From: Ramlibacter algicola
GTDB lineage: Bacteria; Pseudomonadota; Gammaproteobacteria; Burkholderiales; Burkholderiaceae_C
NCBI RefSeq assembly: GCF_016641735.1
Contig: NZ_JAEDAO010000001.1
Location: 3,348,001-3,412,000 of the forward strand
Reading direction: 5' to 3'
Length of the DNA stretch: 64,000 nucleotides
In this document: one piece after another, positions 46,804-57,217 of the stretch
Position numbering within the stretch: position 1 is the first letter of the stretch
How the letters are laid out: each line of letters begins with the position of its first letter
Program-made: the position numbers and the translations under genes
Notes under the pieces: model-generated
What the model saw: only the letters and a program-made list of their open reading frames with translations
Databases searched by the model: none
What the model was told of the DNA's origin: nothing

Positions 46804-47367
46804 TTAGTTGCGGTCGGCGCGGGCGCCGCGGCTGCTGCTCGAGCTGTTCGTCGTGTCGGACGAGCTGCCCATGCTGGAGCTGCTGCCCGAGGTGGAGGGC
46901 GAAGCGCTGGTGTCGCTGCTGGTCGTCGAGCTGGTGGAGCCGGAGCTCGAGCCCGAGGCGCCCATGCCCGACGAGCTGGTGCTCGGCGTGCTGGTGGACG
47001 AGGAGGAGCTGGCGCCGGGCGTGGTGCTCGGCGTCGTGCTGGAGGACGAGCTGCTCGGCGTGCTCGAGCCCGATGCGCCCATCGAGCCGCTCGAGGAGCT
47101 GCTCGGCGTGCTGCTGGAGGACGACGGGGTGCTCGAGGACGAGGACGAGGGGGTGCTCGACGAAGAGCCGGCGCCCATGCTGCTCGAGCCGGCCTTGTCG
47201 CCACCCGCGTTCGGGGCCGTGGAGCTGGTGCTGCTGTCTTTGCCCGTGCCGCTGCTGGAGGTGCCCGCGCCGGAGGCGGAGCCGGAGCCGGAGCCCGACT
47301 GGGCGGCGGCGTAGCCGCCGAAAGCCATGGCGGCCGCGGCCGCGAGAATCGTGAGAGTCGTCTTCAT
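46804..47367 (-). CDS. Serine-rich repetitive secreted protein (187 aa)
   Basis: The start has TAGGAGTTCACG before the ATG and a signal peptide (about 1-22, ending YAAAQ). The mature part is more than half Ser with Gly, Thr and Pro in tandem units such as SSSSTPSSSSS and SGSMGASGS. This is a low-complexity exported chain with no enzymatic features. It shares composition and the GSMGASGS unit with the lipoprotein encoded at 30080-30457. A TCCTACA motif is 123 bases upstream. Confidence 0.72.
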   Translation of the reverse strand: MKTTLTILAAAAAMAFGGYAAAQSGSGSGSASGAGTSSSGTGKDSSTSSTAPNAGGDKAGSSSMGAGSSSSTPSSSSSSTPSSSSSTPSSSSSGSMGASGSSTPSSSSSSTTPSTTPGASSSSSTSTPSTSSSGMGASGSSSGSTSSTTSSDTSASPSTSGSSSSMGSSSDTTNSSSSSRGARADRN

Positions 47368-47489
47368 CGTGAACTCCTAATGGAACTGCCCGCGAGGGTT
47401 GTTGGTGACAAGGCCGGCATTTCCGGCCGGCTGCACCGAGATTAGGAGGGGCCCCTGCAGGGCCAAAGTGAGTCTAGAGCGGCACGGCT

Positions 47490-47496
47490 TGTAGGA
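47490..47496 (-). promoter_or_regulatory. TCCTACA motif upstream of the serine-rich protein gene
   Basis: On the minus strand CCGTCCTACAAGCC is followed 11 bases later by TCTAGACT. A short hairpin (GCCGG...CCGGC, near 47412-47430) lies between it and the ATG. Confidence 0.4.
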
Positions 47497-47529
47497 CGGC
47501 TGCTGGCAAGCGCGAGGGGTGCGAAACGC

Positions 47530-47712
47530 TCAGCTACGTGCGGGCTCCTGGGGCTGTGCACCGCCCGCCACTGCATTCCAGCCTTCGAGTTGCAGCGCCG
47601 GGCACGCTGCTTCGAATCCGAGCGCCGCGTCCTCGTCGTCGAACAGGGAGACGTCGACACGCACCGATTTGCTCTCGGGGGTGGTCCATCGGGTGGGCAG
47701 CAGGCTGGGCAT
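47530..47712 (-). CDS. Small protein of unknown function (60 aa)
   Basis: GAAGGAGCCGCCG precedes ATG 47712; GTG 47727 is in frame upstream but would lack that site. The protein contains SVRVDVSLFDDEDAALGFEA, a mixed beta/alpha pattern with acidic residues, and no signal peptide. I recognise no family. Confidence 0.55.
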   Translation of the reverse strand: MPSLLPTRWTTPESKSVRVDVSLFDDEDAALGFEAACPALQLEGWNAVAGGAQPQEPARS

Positions 47713-47801
47713 CGGCGGCTCCTTCACGGCGGTCCTTCCGCCTTGGAAACGATCATGCGCGGCTGAGGCACTTCGCGCATCGGCCGAACGGCGCGAGGGA
47801 C

Positions 47802-47808
47802 CGTAGGA
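47802..47808 (-). promoter_or_regulatory. TCCTACG variant motif upstream of the 60-aa protein gene
   Basis: On the minus strand GCTCCTACGGTCCC is a one-mismatch copy of TCCTACA, about 90 bases before the ATG at 47712. Confidence 0.3.
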
Positions 47809-47814
47809 GCGTGC

Positions 47815-48081
47815 CTACGCCTGAGCTTGGCGGCCGTCCGCCGGGGCCGGCTGCTCGGTCTTGCGCACGCCGCGGATGTTCAGCACGGCCAGCGCCACCT
47901 GCAGCGCGATCAGCGCCCACGCGCCGTCGTGCCAACCCCACGCGACCCACAACACGTTGCTCGCGAGGAAGACCCAGAACCCCACGTTGCGCCGCGCCTT
48001 CTGGTTGGATGCGACCAGCCAGGCCGCGAGCAGGCTGGCGGCCATCGCGGGCCACTGCACCAGGTCGATCCATTCGCTCAT
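47815..48081 (-). CDS. Small membrane protein (88 aa)
   Basis: The protein has three hydrophobic segments (about 8-25, 33-49 and 54-70) separated by short loops (NQKARRN, WGWHDG) and a polar tail. The arrangement resembles half-transporter proteins of the SemiSWEET/PnuC size class but no signature is seen. A TCCTACA motif sits 57 bases upstream, immediately after the DUF808 stop. Confidence 0.65.
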   Translation of the reverse strand: MSEWIDLVQWPAMAASLLAAWLVASNQKARRNVGFWVFLASNVLWVAWGWHDGAWALIALQVALAVLNIRGVRKTEQPAPADGRQAQA

Positions 48082-48137
48082 GCCCGCAGGCTACGGGCGC
48101 CGCGCCGCGCGCGGGGCCAGCACGGTGCGCCGCGGGG

Positions 48138-48144
48138 TGTAGGA
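48138..48144 (-). promoter_or_regulatory. TCCTACA motif upstream of the small membrane protein gene
   Basis: On the minus strand AGTCCTACACCCC lies one base after the DUF808 gene stop and 57 bases before the ATG at 48081. Confidence 0.4.
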
Positions 48145-48145
48145 C

Positions 48146-49060
<915 letters not shown>

Positions 49061-49082
49061 GGCCTTCCTATGATGCCGGACG

Positions 49083-49403
49083 ATGGACGACGACCACGCA
49101 TCCGGAGGCCCGCACCACTGGCAGGTGCGCGAGGGCGGCACCGTGTTCGAGGCCCGCGAGGGCGAGCCCGTGCTGCTGGCCGCCGAGCGGGCCGGCCTGC
49201 CCTGGCCGAGCTCGTGCCGCAACGGCACCTGCCGCACCTGCCTGCGGCGGCTGGTCACGGGCCAGGTCGCGTACCCGATGGACTGGCCGGGCGTGCTGGC
49301 GGAGGAGCGCCGCGCAGGCTGGTTCCTTCCGTGCGTCGCCCGCGCGCGCACCGACCTGGTGGTCGCGGACGGCGCCGCGCCTCACGAATTGCCGGTCACG
49401 TAG
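49083..49403 (+). CDS. Plant-type 2Fe-2S ferredoxin
   Basis: The 106 residues carry the ferredoxin ligands Cys45, Cys50, Cys53 (CRNGTCRTC) and Cys84. It is a small soluble electron carrier; no partner oxygenase or reductase is adjacent. The 3' end overlaps the convergent small gene by 22 bases. There is no strong ribosome site. Confidence 0.85.
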   Translation: MDDDHASGGPHHWQVREGGTVFEAREGEPVLLAAERAGLPWPSSCRNGTCRTCLRRLVTGQVAYPMDWPGVLAEERRAGWFLPCVARARTDLVVADGAAPHELPVT

Positions 49404-49564
49404 GGACCGCGGGGCTTCTTCTCTTCCTCGCGCACCGGGTGCTCGGCGGCACGGGGGTCGGGACGGTGGATCGTCTCGTTGCTGCCGTCGGGCCGCTGGT
49501 CCGGATCGTCCGGCGGCGTCTCGCGCGGCGGCATCACGTCCGGGGCGGAAGCAGGCTTGGTCAT
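49382..49564 (-). CDS. Small polar disordered protein (60 aa)
   Basis: CAGGAGAGCCC precedes the ATG at 49564, and a complete TCCTACA/CTAGAGTGG unit lies just upstream, which argues for a real gene. The composition is Pro, Asp, Glu, Arg with no hydrophobic core, comparable to the polar proteins encoded near 31 kb. It overlaps the ferredoxin gene end. The function is unknown. Confidence 0.6.
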   Translation of the reverse strand: MTKPASAPDVMPPRETPPDDPDQRPDGSNETIHRPDPRAAEHPVREEEKKPRGPYVTGNS

Positions 49565-49584
49565 GGGCTCTCCTGGTCTGCCGT

Positions 49585-49621
49585 CCACTCTAGGAAACCG
49601 CGGCGCGGGCGGTGTGTAGGA
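49585..49621 (-). promoter_or_regulatory. TCCTACA-N21-CTAGAGTGG promoter-like unit
   Basis: On the minus strand TCCTACA (49621-49615) and CTAGAGTGG (49593-49585) are 21 bases apart; the second block is 20 bases before the ATG of the 60-aa polar protein. This is one of the best copies. Confidence 0.5.
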
Positions 49622-49659
49622 CGGCATCGCCGCGGCGGCGTCCCGGTCGCGCGGGGACA

Positions 49660-50145
49660 ATGGCGCGCATGCCCCTGCGTTCCGTCCCGTTGCCTCCCGC
49701 CGTCCCGGGCCGCCTGTGGCTCGCGTCCATGCCCGGGCGGTTCGAGCCGTGGTCGACGTTCCTGGCCGAAGCCTCGCGGCTGCGCATCGACGAGGTCGTC
49801 TGCCTCACGCCGCGCGACGAGATCGCGACGCTGTCCCCGCGCTACCACGCCGCGGTGGCCACGGGCGAACTGCCCTTCCGCTGGCGCCAGGTCCCGGTGC
49901 CCAACTTCGGCGTGCCGCCCGACCGCGAGGCATTTCGCCAGGAGGTGCGGCAGGTGGCGTCGTCGCTGGCCGCCGGCGAGAGCGTCCTGCTGCACTGCGC
50001 GGCCGGCATGGGCCGCACCGGCAGCGCGGCAGTGTGCGTGCTGAAGGCGCTGGGCCTGGGCACCGACGACGCGCTGCAGCGCGTGCGCGACGCCGGCTCC
50101 AACCCACAGGGCGCGCAGCAGTCCGGCCTGGTGGAGTGGTTCTAG
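49660..50145 (+). CDS. Dual-specificity/tyrosine phosphatase-like protein
   Basis: The 161 residues contain the phosphatase P-loop HCAAGMGRTG with Cys113 and Arg119, and the dual-specificity-type general fold. GGGGAC lies before ATG 49660; ATG 49669 is an alternative start. It is smaller than the phosphatase encoded at 33 kb and not closely similar outside the P-loop. The substrate is unknown. Confidence 0.85.
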   Translation: MARMPLRSVPLPPAVPGRLWLASMPGRFEPWSTFLAEASRLRIDEVVCLTPRDEIATLSPRYHAAVATGELPFRWRQVPVPNFGVPPDREAFRQEVRQVASSLAAGESVLLHCAAGMGRTGSAAVCVLKALGLGTDDALQRVRDAGSNPQGAQQSGLVEWF

Positions 50146-50158
50146 GCGCGCTGCGCGC

Positions 50159-51196
50159 TCACGGGCCGAGCAGCGCCCGCAGCATCCGTTCCTTCGCTTC
50201 GCAGCGCGGCAGGCCCCAGCAGGCGTCGAACGTTTCCGTGTCGTCACCGACGCCGCGCAACTGCACGCGCCACGGCTTGCGCAACAGCACGACGTGCACG
50301 TAGTTCGCGAACGACTCGGCGAAGTCGTCCCACGGGTTCGTCGCCGCATACAGGGTCGGGAACGAGGTACGAGCCAACGCGCGGTAGGTGGGCGCCGCCT
50401 CGGCGATGTCGAGCTTCGCGCCGACGTAGTACACGACGTCGGCGCGCTGCGCGAAGCCCTGGCCGTCGCGCGGATGGGGATGGCCCTTCCGGTCGGCCGC
50501 CCACGACACCTGCAGGAACGGCCACGGCGCCAGGGACGTCGGGAGCGTGCCCGCTTCCCACCCGGGATGGACGCCCTTCAGGATGCCGGCCGCGTGGCCG
50601 AGTTCGTGCAGCAGGATGTAGCGGATCGCCGCCTCGCGTTCGTTCGATGCTTCGGGCTCCATCTGGACGCTCAGGCGATGCAGGCCGTCGCGGCGGAATG
50701 GCGTGTTCTCCTTCCAGCTCGCCCAGCCGTTGCCATCGAGTCCCGCGAGCAGGCCGGCATCCAGGACGATGGACGCGGCCACGGCACGCCCTTGTGCATC
50801 CCGCACGATGGACGTGAATCCGGTGCTGCCCAGGCGGTCCACGAGCAGCACGCCCGCGAGCCCCGGCGCCACGAGGTCCCACACGCGCGCGGGGATGCCG
50901 TCCGCAGCGCGACGCAGGTCGGCAAGGAACGCGGCGTCCGGCGTGGCGGACCGCGGCCGCTCAGGGAATCCGTTCAGGCGGTTGTCCAGCGCCAGGTAGT
51001 CGACCACCTCAGCGGGCGCCGGCCGGATGCGGTCGCTGAGGGGCCTCTGCAGCATGGGGCGCCAGTAGTCGAGGTCGCGGACCACGTGCTGGCGCGAGCC
51101 GTCCCGCAGGCAACTCGTGTCGGTGTCGGCGCAGTCCCGGCCGAACGCGGGAAGCGCGAAGGCCAGGGCCAGCCAGGGTGCGAACGTCGACCGCAT
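50159..51196 (-). CDS. Secreted zinc metallopeptidase-like protein
   Basis: The 345 residues have a signal peptide (to about 19) and a zincin motif HELGH (197-201) in LLHELGHAAG, with an acidic third-ligand region downstream (DDFAESFANYVH resembles a second HExxH-type contact helix). Two N-terminal cysteines may form a disulfide. It does not match a family that I can name. It follows the atpE-like gene by 44 bases. Confidence 0.75.
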   Translation of the reverse strand: MRSTFAPWLALAFALPAFGRDCADTDTSCLRDGSRQHVVRDLDYWRPMLQRPLSDRIRPAPAEVVDYLALDNRLNGFPERPRSATPDAAFLADLRRAADGIPARVWDLVAPGLAGVLLVDRLGSTGFTSIVRDAQGRAVAASIVLDAGLLAGLDGNGWASWKENTPFRRDGLHRLSVQMEPEASNEREAAIRYILLHELGHAAGILKGVHPGWEAGTLPTSLAPWPFLQVSWAADRKGHPHPRDGQGFAQRADVVYYVGAKLDIAEAAPTYRALARTSFPTLYAATNPWDDFAESFANYVHVVLLRKPWRVQLRGVGDDTETFDACWGLPRCEAKERMLRALLGP

Positions 51197-51240
51197 GCGC
51201 GGCGGATGCTCGCCGAGGCGGGCACCGCCGTGCAGCGGTG

Positions 51241-51988
<748 letters not shown>

Positions 51989-51993
51989 GGGCG

Positions 51994-53580
51994 TCAGTCG
52001 CCTTCCGGCGCGGGCGCATCCGGTGCGGCCGCCCCGCCACCACCACCCGACGGCTTGCGGCGGCGACGGCGGCGCTTCTTCGCCGGCGCACTGCCCTCGC
52101 CGGCTGGCGCGGCCGCTTCGGTGTCGTCCGGTTCGTCGGCTGGCGCTTCCGGCGGCACCACGGTGCCGGCGGACGGCGTCTTGTCCTGCGGCCTGACTAC
52201 CCGCACGCGGCGCGCGCCCTTGTGCTGCTCCTCGCGCGCCTGCGCGAGCAGGTCCTCGCGCACCTGGTCGCTGGCGATGCTGAATTCCTGCCACCAGTCG
52301 GCCAGCACGACGTCGACCTCGCCCGCGTCGGCACGCAGGCGCATGAAGTCGAAGCCGGCGCGGAAGCGCGGCTGCTCGACCAGCGAGAACGGCGTGCTGC
52401 CGGTGCGCTTCTCGAAACGCGGCTGCATCATCCAGATCTCGCGCATGTCGGCGGCGAGCTTGCCGCGGCCGGACACGTCGCCGATGCGCGCATCGAACAC
52501 GTCGTCGATGGCGCCTTGCAGCGCCGGGAACGGATGCTCCTTGCGGGCCAGGCGCTCGGCCCAGCCGTCGCGCACGTCGGACCACAGCACGCACGCGAGC
52601 AGGAAACTCGGCGCGACCGGCTTGCCCTCGCCCACGCGGCGGTCGGTGTCCAGCAGCGCGGCGCGCACGAACGGCACGTCCGCGCGCTCGACGATCAGGT
52701 CCAGCAAGGGGTAGATGCCGCGTGCCATGTCGAGCGAGCGCAGCTGCTCGATGGTCGCCACCGCATGGCCGGTCTGCAGCAGCTTGAGCATCTCGTCGAA
52801 GAGCCGGCTCTGCGGCACGTCGCCGAGCAGCGGCAGGCAGGGCTTGAGGGCGGCGCCGGTCTTCGTTTCCAGCTTGAAGCCGAGCGCGCTCAGCTTCGCG
52901 GTGAAACGCACGGCGCGGATGATGCGCACCGGGTCCTCGCGGTAGCGCGTGGCCGGGTCGCCGATCATGCGCAGCACCTTCTTGCCGGCGTCCTTCATGC
53001 CGCCGTGGTAGTCCACCAGCGTGCGCGTCTCCGGGTCGTAGTACATCGCGTTGACCGTGAAGTCGCGCCGCGTGGCGTCCTCTTCCTGCGGTCCCCACAC
53101 GTTGTCGCGCAGCACGCGGCCGCTGGCGTCGACGGCGTGCTTCATGCCGGCCAGTTCGCTCTTGCTGGTCTTCTCGTTTCCGGCCACCGCCTCGGCGGCG
53201 GCGTTGTCCATGTAGGCGCGGAACGTCGAGACCTCGATCACCTCGTGCTCGCGGCCGCGCCCGTACACCACGTGCACGATGCGGAAGCGCCGGCCGATGA
53301 TGAACGCGCGCCGGAACAGGCCCTTGACCTGCTCGGGGGTCGCGTTGGTGGCGACGTCGAAGTCCTTGGGGCGCAGGCCCAGCAGCAGGTCGCGCACCGC
53401 GCCGCCGACGATGTAGGCCTCGTGGCCTGCCTCCTTGAGGGTGCGCACCACGTTGACGGCGCGCTCGTCCACCAGGGCCGGGTCGATGCGGTGGGCTTCG
53501 GGGCCGATTTCCTCGCGCTTGCCGAAGCGGGGCTTGGCCCCGGTGCCGCCCAGCAGGCGGTCGATGAATCGCTTGATCAT
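51994..53580 (-). CDS. pcnB: Poly(A) polymerase I
   Basis: The 528 residues comprise a nucleotidyltransferase domain with GGAVRDLLLG (59-68) and catalytic DFD (73-75), an RNA-binding domain, and a long Pro/Ala-rich C-terminal tail ending in a run of basic residues (KKRRRRRRK) and glycines. It adds poly(A) to RNA 3' ends, promoting decay. The start overlaps the HAD gene stop by 4 bases. The basic tail is longer than in E. coli PcnB but usual in this order. Confidence 0.95.
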   Translation of the reverse strand: MIKRFIDRLLGGTGAKPRFGKREEIGPEAHRIDPALVDERAVNVVRTLKEAGHEAYIVGGAVRDLLLGLRPKDFDVATNATPEQVKGLFRRAFIIGRRFRIVHVVYGRGREHEVIEVSTFRAYMDNAAAEAVAGNEKTSKSELAGMKHAVDASGRVLRDNVWGPQEEDATRRDFTVNAMYYDPETRTLVDYHGGMKDAGKKVLRMIGDPATRYREDPVRIIRAVRFTAKLSALGFKLETKTGAALKPCLPLLGDVPQSRLFDEMLKLLQTGHAVATIEQLRSLDMARGIYPLLDLIVERADVPFVRAALLDTDRRVGEGKPVAPSFLLACVLWSDVRDGWAERLARKEHPFPALQGAIDDVFDARIGDVSGRGKLAADMREIWMMQPRFEKRTGSTPFSLVEQPRFRAGFDFMRLRADAGEVDVVLADWWQEFSIASDQVREDLLAQAREEQHKGARRVRVVRPQDKTPSAGTVVPPEAPADEPDDTEAAAPAGEGSAPAKKRRRRRRKPSGGGGGAAAPDAPAPEGD

Positions 53581-54260
53581 GCTTGTTGTTCGAACAGGTC
53601 CAGTATGCGCCAGCCGCGCTGGCCCGCCAGCGCGCGCAGGCGCGCGTCGGGGTTGGTCGCGACCGGGTGGTCCACGCGCTCCAGCAGCGGGACGTCGTTC
53701 ATGGAATCGGAATAGAAGGTCGCCTCGATGCGGTCCCAGTCGAGGCCGCGCGCCTGCAGCCACTCGCCCACGCGCACCACCTTGCCTTCGCGCATCGAGG
53801 GCACGCCGTCGATCTCGCCGGTGATCCAGCCGTCGGGGCCGCTCGCGAGCCGCACGGCGATGAGCTCGTCCACGCCGAACGCGGCCGCGATCGGCGCCGT
53901 GACGAAGTCGTTGGTGGCGGTGACGATGGCGACCAGGTCGCCGGCCTGCTGGTGGCTGCGCACGAGCTCGAGCGCCTGCGGCCGCACCGCGGGGCCGATG
54001 ACTTCGGTCATGAACCGCTGGTGCGCGGCGAGCGACGCTTCGCGGCCCTTGCGGCGGATCGCGTCGGTCGCGAAGCGCACGTACGCGTGCACGTCCAGCG
54101 TCCCGGCCTGGTAGTCGGCGAAGAACTGGTCGTTGCGGCGCGCGAATTCGACCGCGTCGGCCCAGCCGATCGCCAGCGTGAACTGGCCCCACGCGTAGTC
54201 GGAATCGATCGGCAGCAGCGTGTGGTCCAGGTCGAACAGAGCGACCTTCGTCGTCGTCAC
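53577..54260 (-). CDS. HAD-superfamily hydrolase (SerB/HisB-type phosphatase)
   Basis: The 227 residues have HAD motif 1 DLDHTL (Asp10 nucleophile, Asp12), motif 2 in VTATND, and motif 3/4 around YSDSMNDVPLL. The start is GTG 54260, which overlaps the hda stop by 4 bases. The substrate is unknown; relatives act on phosphoserine or histidinol phosphate. Confidence 0.9.
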   Translation of the reverse strand: MTTTKVALFDLDHTLLPIDSDYAWGQFTLAIGWADAVEFARRNDQFFADYQAGTLDVHAYVRFATDAIRRKGREASLAAHQRFMTEVIGPAVRPQALELVRSHQQAGDLVAIVTATNDFVTAPIAAAFGVDELIAVRLASGPDGWITGEIDGVPSMREGKVVRVGEWLQARGLDWDRIEATFYSDSMNDVPLLERVDHPVATNPDARLRALAGQRGWRILDLFEQQA

Positions 54261-54931
54261 TCGCTCTCCAGCATCGACTTGATCAGCGGGATGGTGATTG
54301 CGCGCTGCGTGCGCAGCGCGTAGAGGTCCAGCTGCTCTAGCAGCTGCATCAGGCTGCCGAGGTCGCGCGAGAAGCGCGAGAGCATGAAGTCCATCACCTC
54401 GTCGGACAGGAACACGCCGCGCGCGTCGGCCGCCTGGCGCAGCACGGACCGGCGCTCGGGCTCGGACAGCACCTGCAGCTGGAACACGTGGCCCCAGCCG
54501 AGGCGCGTGCGCAGGTCCTCGCGCAGCTTCAGGTCGGCCGGCGGCAGCAGCCCCGCGGCCAGCACGCCGCGCTGCAGCGGCTGCGCACTGACGAACCATG
54601 CGAAGGCGGCGTGCTGCTGCACGGCGGTGTACAGGTGCACGTCGTCCATCAGCACCGCGGCCCAGCGCTCGTCGAAGGACGGCGGCTCGGCGATCGAAGG
54701 GTCGAGCCAGCCGACGGCGGCGCCCTGCTCGCGCAGTGCTTCACGCACCGCCAGCAGCAGGTGCGTCTTGCCGCTGGCGTTCGGTCCCCAGAGATACGTG
54801 GGCACCGGCGAGCGCGTCGGGCTGCCGGCCCACAGCCGCAGGTGCTCCAGCGCCGGCGTGTTCGGGCCGGCGCAGAAATCGGCCAGCGTCGGTGCGCGGG
54901 CCATCGCGATGGGCAAGGCCAGTTGTTTCAT
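54257..54931 (-). CDS. hda: DnaA regulatory inactivator Hda
   Basis: The 224-residue AAA+ DnaA homolog has GPNASGKT Walker A (49-56) and an N-terminal clamp-binding-type motif (QLALPI). With the sliding clamp, Hda stimulates ATP hydrolysis by DnaA and prevents over-initiation of replication. It overlaps both neighbours by 4 bases (ATGA/GTGA), in the same order as in Burkholderia. Confidence 0.93.
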   Translation of the reverse strand: MKQLALPIAMARAPTLADFCAGPNTPALEHLRLWAGSPTRSPVPTYLWGPNASGKTHLLLAVREALREQGAAVGWLDPSIAEPPSFDERWAAVLMDDVHLYTAVQQHAAFAWFVSAQPLQRGVLAAGLLPPADLKLREDLRTRLGWGHVFQLQVLSEPERRSVLRQAADARGVFLSDEVMDFMLSRFSRDLGSLMQLLEQLDLYALRTQRAITIPLIKSMLESE

Positions 54932-56001
54932 CCGCCCTGGTACAGCTTGCTGCCCATGTAGCCGTCGCGCATGCGGCGCATGGCGACCAGCAGCACCGCG
55001 CTGGCCGGCAACGCCACGAGCACGCCGAGGAAACCGAACACCTGCGCGAACGCGAGCAGCGCGAAGATCACCGCGAGCGGGTGCAGGCCGATGCGCTGCC
55101 CCACGAGACGCGGAGTGAAATAGAAGCCTTCGATGACCTGGCCGCTGCCGTAGACGATGGCGACCATCACCAGCGCCTTGGCCGACGCGAACTGCAGCAG
55201 GCCGGCCAGCAGCGCGGTCGCCAGGCCGATGCCGAACCCGAGGTAGGGCACGAACATCGCGAGGCCCGTGAAGATGCCGATGGGCAGCGCGAGGTCGAGG
55301 CCGAACGCCGCCAGCCCCACCGAGTAGAACGTCGCCATCGTCAGCATCACCAGCAACTGGCCGCGCAGGTACTGGCCCAGAACCTGGTCGGCCTCGTGCG
55401 TGAAGGAGTCGACCGCCGGGCGCATCGTCGGCGGCACCAGTTCCAGCACGCGGTGCACGAAGCGGTCCCAGTCCAGCAGCAGGTAGAACAGCGCCACCGG
55501 GATCAGCAGTGCGTTGAACAGCAGCGTGACCACGACGCTGCCGCCCACCTTCAGCGACGCCATCAGTCGCGCGGCGTAGCTCTCGTAGTTGCCATGCAGC
55601 AGGCGCACCGCCTGCTGCTTGAGGCTGTCGACGTCGAAGGCGACGTGCACGCCGAACTGCGCGAGCCAGGGCCGCAGCGTGCCGTCCAGGCGGTCGAACA
55701 GCACCGGCAGCTGCTGGCGCATCAGCGGCAGTTCCTGCGCGAGGATCGGGACGACCAGCAGGAACAACGACACCAGCACGACGACGAACAGCAGTTCGAC
55801 CAGGATCACCGACACGACGCGCGGCACGCGACCCCGCCCGAGCGCGTCGAGGCGGTCGACCAGCGGGGTGAGCGCGTACGCGAGGACGGCACCGACCACG
55901 AAAGGCGTGAGCACCGGGCCGAGCAGGCGCAGCACGAGCACCGCCAGCACCGCGATCGCGAGCCAGGCGGCGGCGCGTTTCTGGGTCGGCGTGAACTCCA
56001 T
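54928..56001 (-). CDS. AI-2E family (PerM/YdiK-like) transporter
   Basis: The 357-residue membrane protein has the AI-2E family layout: paired N-terminal helices, a periplasmic segment (about 75-160) and C-terminal helices with GIFTGLAMFVPYLGFGIG and VYGSGQVIEGFYFTP. Members export AI-2, indole or ions. It is encoded directly after the purM-like gene (10-base gap) and overlaps hda. Confidence 0.92.
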   Translation of the reverse strand: MEFTPTQKRAAAWLAIAVLAVLVLRLLGPVLTPFVVGAVLAYALTPLVDRLDALGRGRVPRVVSVILVELLFVVVLVSLFLLVVPILAQELPLMRQQLPVLFDRLDGTLRPWLAQFGVHVAFDVDSLKQQAVRLLHGNYESYAARLMASLKVGGSVVVTLLFNALLIPVALFYLLLDWDRFVHRVLELVPPTMRPAVDSFTHEADQVLGQYLRGQLLVMLTMATFYSVGLAAFGLDLALPIGIFTGLAMFVPYLGFGIGLATALLAGLLQFASAKALVMVAIVYGSGQVIEGFYFTPRLVGQRIGLHPLAVIFALLAFAQVFGFLGVLVALPASAVLLVAMRRMRDGYMGSKLYQGG

Positions 56002-56011
56002 CGCGGGCGTT

Positions 56012-57133
56012 TCAGCGCAGCTGCAGGTCGTCGTCGCCGAAACGGATGCCCAGCGGCTCGATGAGGAGCTGCTTGGGACCTGCTTCCACGCGGCCGGCGA
56101 CCACGGCTTCGATGCCCAGGCCGCGCGCGACGTCCACGCACTTCTGCCCGTCGGCCGCGTCGACGAACAGCGCGAAGCCCGCGCCCATGTTCAGGGTGCT
56201 GTACGCCTCGCGGTCGTCCTGCTGCGCGTGCTGCTGGATGAAACGCAGCACCTCCGGCACGCGCGGCAGCGCGTCGATGCGGTAGGTGAGCTGGGCGGGA
56301 TGGCGCAGCAGCTTGCGCCAGCCGTGCCCGGTGACGTTGGCGCAGTAGTGCGGCCGAACGCCGGCGCGTTCGAGCGCCTCCGTCACGGGCGAGTAGAGCA
56401 CCGTCGGCGCGAGCAACGCTTCGCCGTACAGGGAGCCATCGGCCAGCGGCGTCATGTAGCCCTGGGGCAGGCGCTCGACCAGCTTGCGCGCGAGGCTCAG
56501 GCCGTTGGCGTGGATGCCGCTGGATGCCAGCAGCACGATGGCGTCGCCGGCCCCGAGGCGGTCGCCGACGGAAAGCCGCTCCTTGGGCTGGATGATCCCG
56601 GTGCACGAAGCCGCGAGGTCGATGCGGCCGCCTTCGACGATGCCGGCCAGCGCCGGCGTCTCGCCACCGCCCCAGGCCACGCCGCAGGTGTCGCAGGCCT
56701 TCTTCCAGCCTTCGACCAGCGCCTGCGCGCGCTGCGCGTCGCCGAACCAGTCGGAGCCGCCGGCCGCCCAGTACGCCTGCACCACCAGCGGCGTCGCGCC
56801 GACGGTGATCAGGTCGTTGACCGCCATGGCGATCGTGTCCTGCGCGATGCCGGCGTAGTAGCTGCGGCCGGTGAGCTTGCCCATCTCGTCGGCGACCAGC
56901 GCCTTGGAGCCGAGGCATTCGACGATCGAGGCCAGGTAGAACGGGCCGACGTCGACCACGTAAGCGGACTCGCCGCGCGAGGCTTTCACCTCGGTGAAGC
57001 CGTGGCCGGCCAGGTGGCCGGCGGTGGCGGCGGCCGCGCGCTGGGCGGCCACCTTGAGCGGGTCGATCAGGTCGTAGTTGACCCCCGCCTGCTCGTAGCT
57101 GATGGTGCCTGCGCCCGCTGCGTTGGAAGTCAT
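56012..57133 (-). CDS. PurM-like AIR synthase, divergent
   Basis: The 373 residues have both AIR-synthase domains: AMAVNDLITVGATPL (about 102-116), GGETPALAG (about 156-164) and the C-terminal ASSGIHANGLSLARKL and NVTGHGWRKL blocks. It occupies the purM locus next to the hda cluster. However, the canonical SGTDGVGTK motif reads VECLGSK (71-77), and the N-terminus reads SYEQAGVNYD rather than SYRDAGVD. Phosphoribosylformylglycinamidine cyclo-ligase activity is therefore likely but not certain. Confidence 0.8.
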   Translation of the reverse strand: MTSNAAGAGTISYEQAGVNYDLIDPLKVAAQRAAAATAGHLAGHGFTEVKASRGESAYVVDVGPFYLASIVECLGSKALVADEMGKLTGRSYYAGIAQDTIAMAVNDLITVGATPLVVQAYWAAGGSDWFGDAQRAQALVEGWKKACDTCGVAWGGGETPALAGIVEGGRIDLAASCTGIIQPKERLSVGDRLGAGDAIVLLASSGIHANGLSLARKLVERLPQGYMTPLADGSLYGEALLAPTVLYSPVTEALERAGVRPHYCANVTGHGWRKLLRHPAQLTYRIDALPRVPEVLRFIQQHAQQDDREAYSTLNMGAGFALFVDAADGQKCVDVARGLGIEAVVAGRVEAGPKQLLIEPLGIRFGDDDLQLR

Positions 57134-57217
57134 GGGGCGAAATTATCGCCGGTCACTGCAGCGCCGCCGCGCCGCGCCCGCGCAGAGCGGGCTAGGAGCC
57201 TGCGCGGCAGCGGGCTC

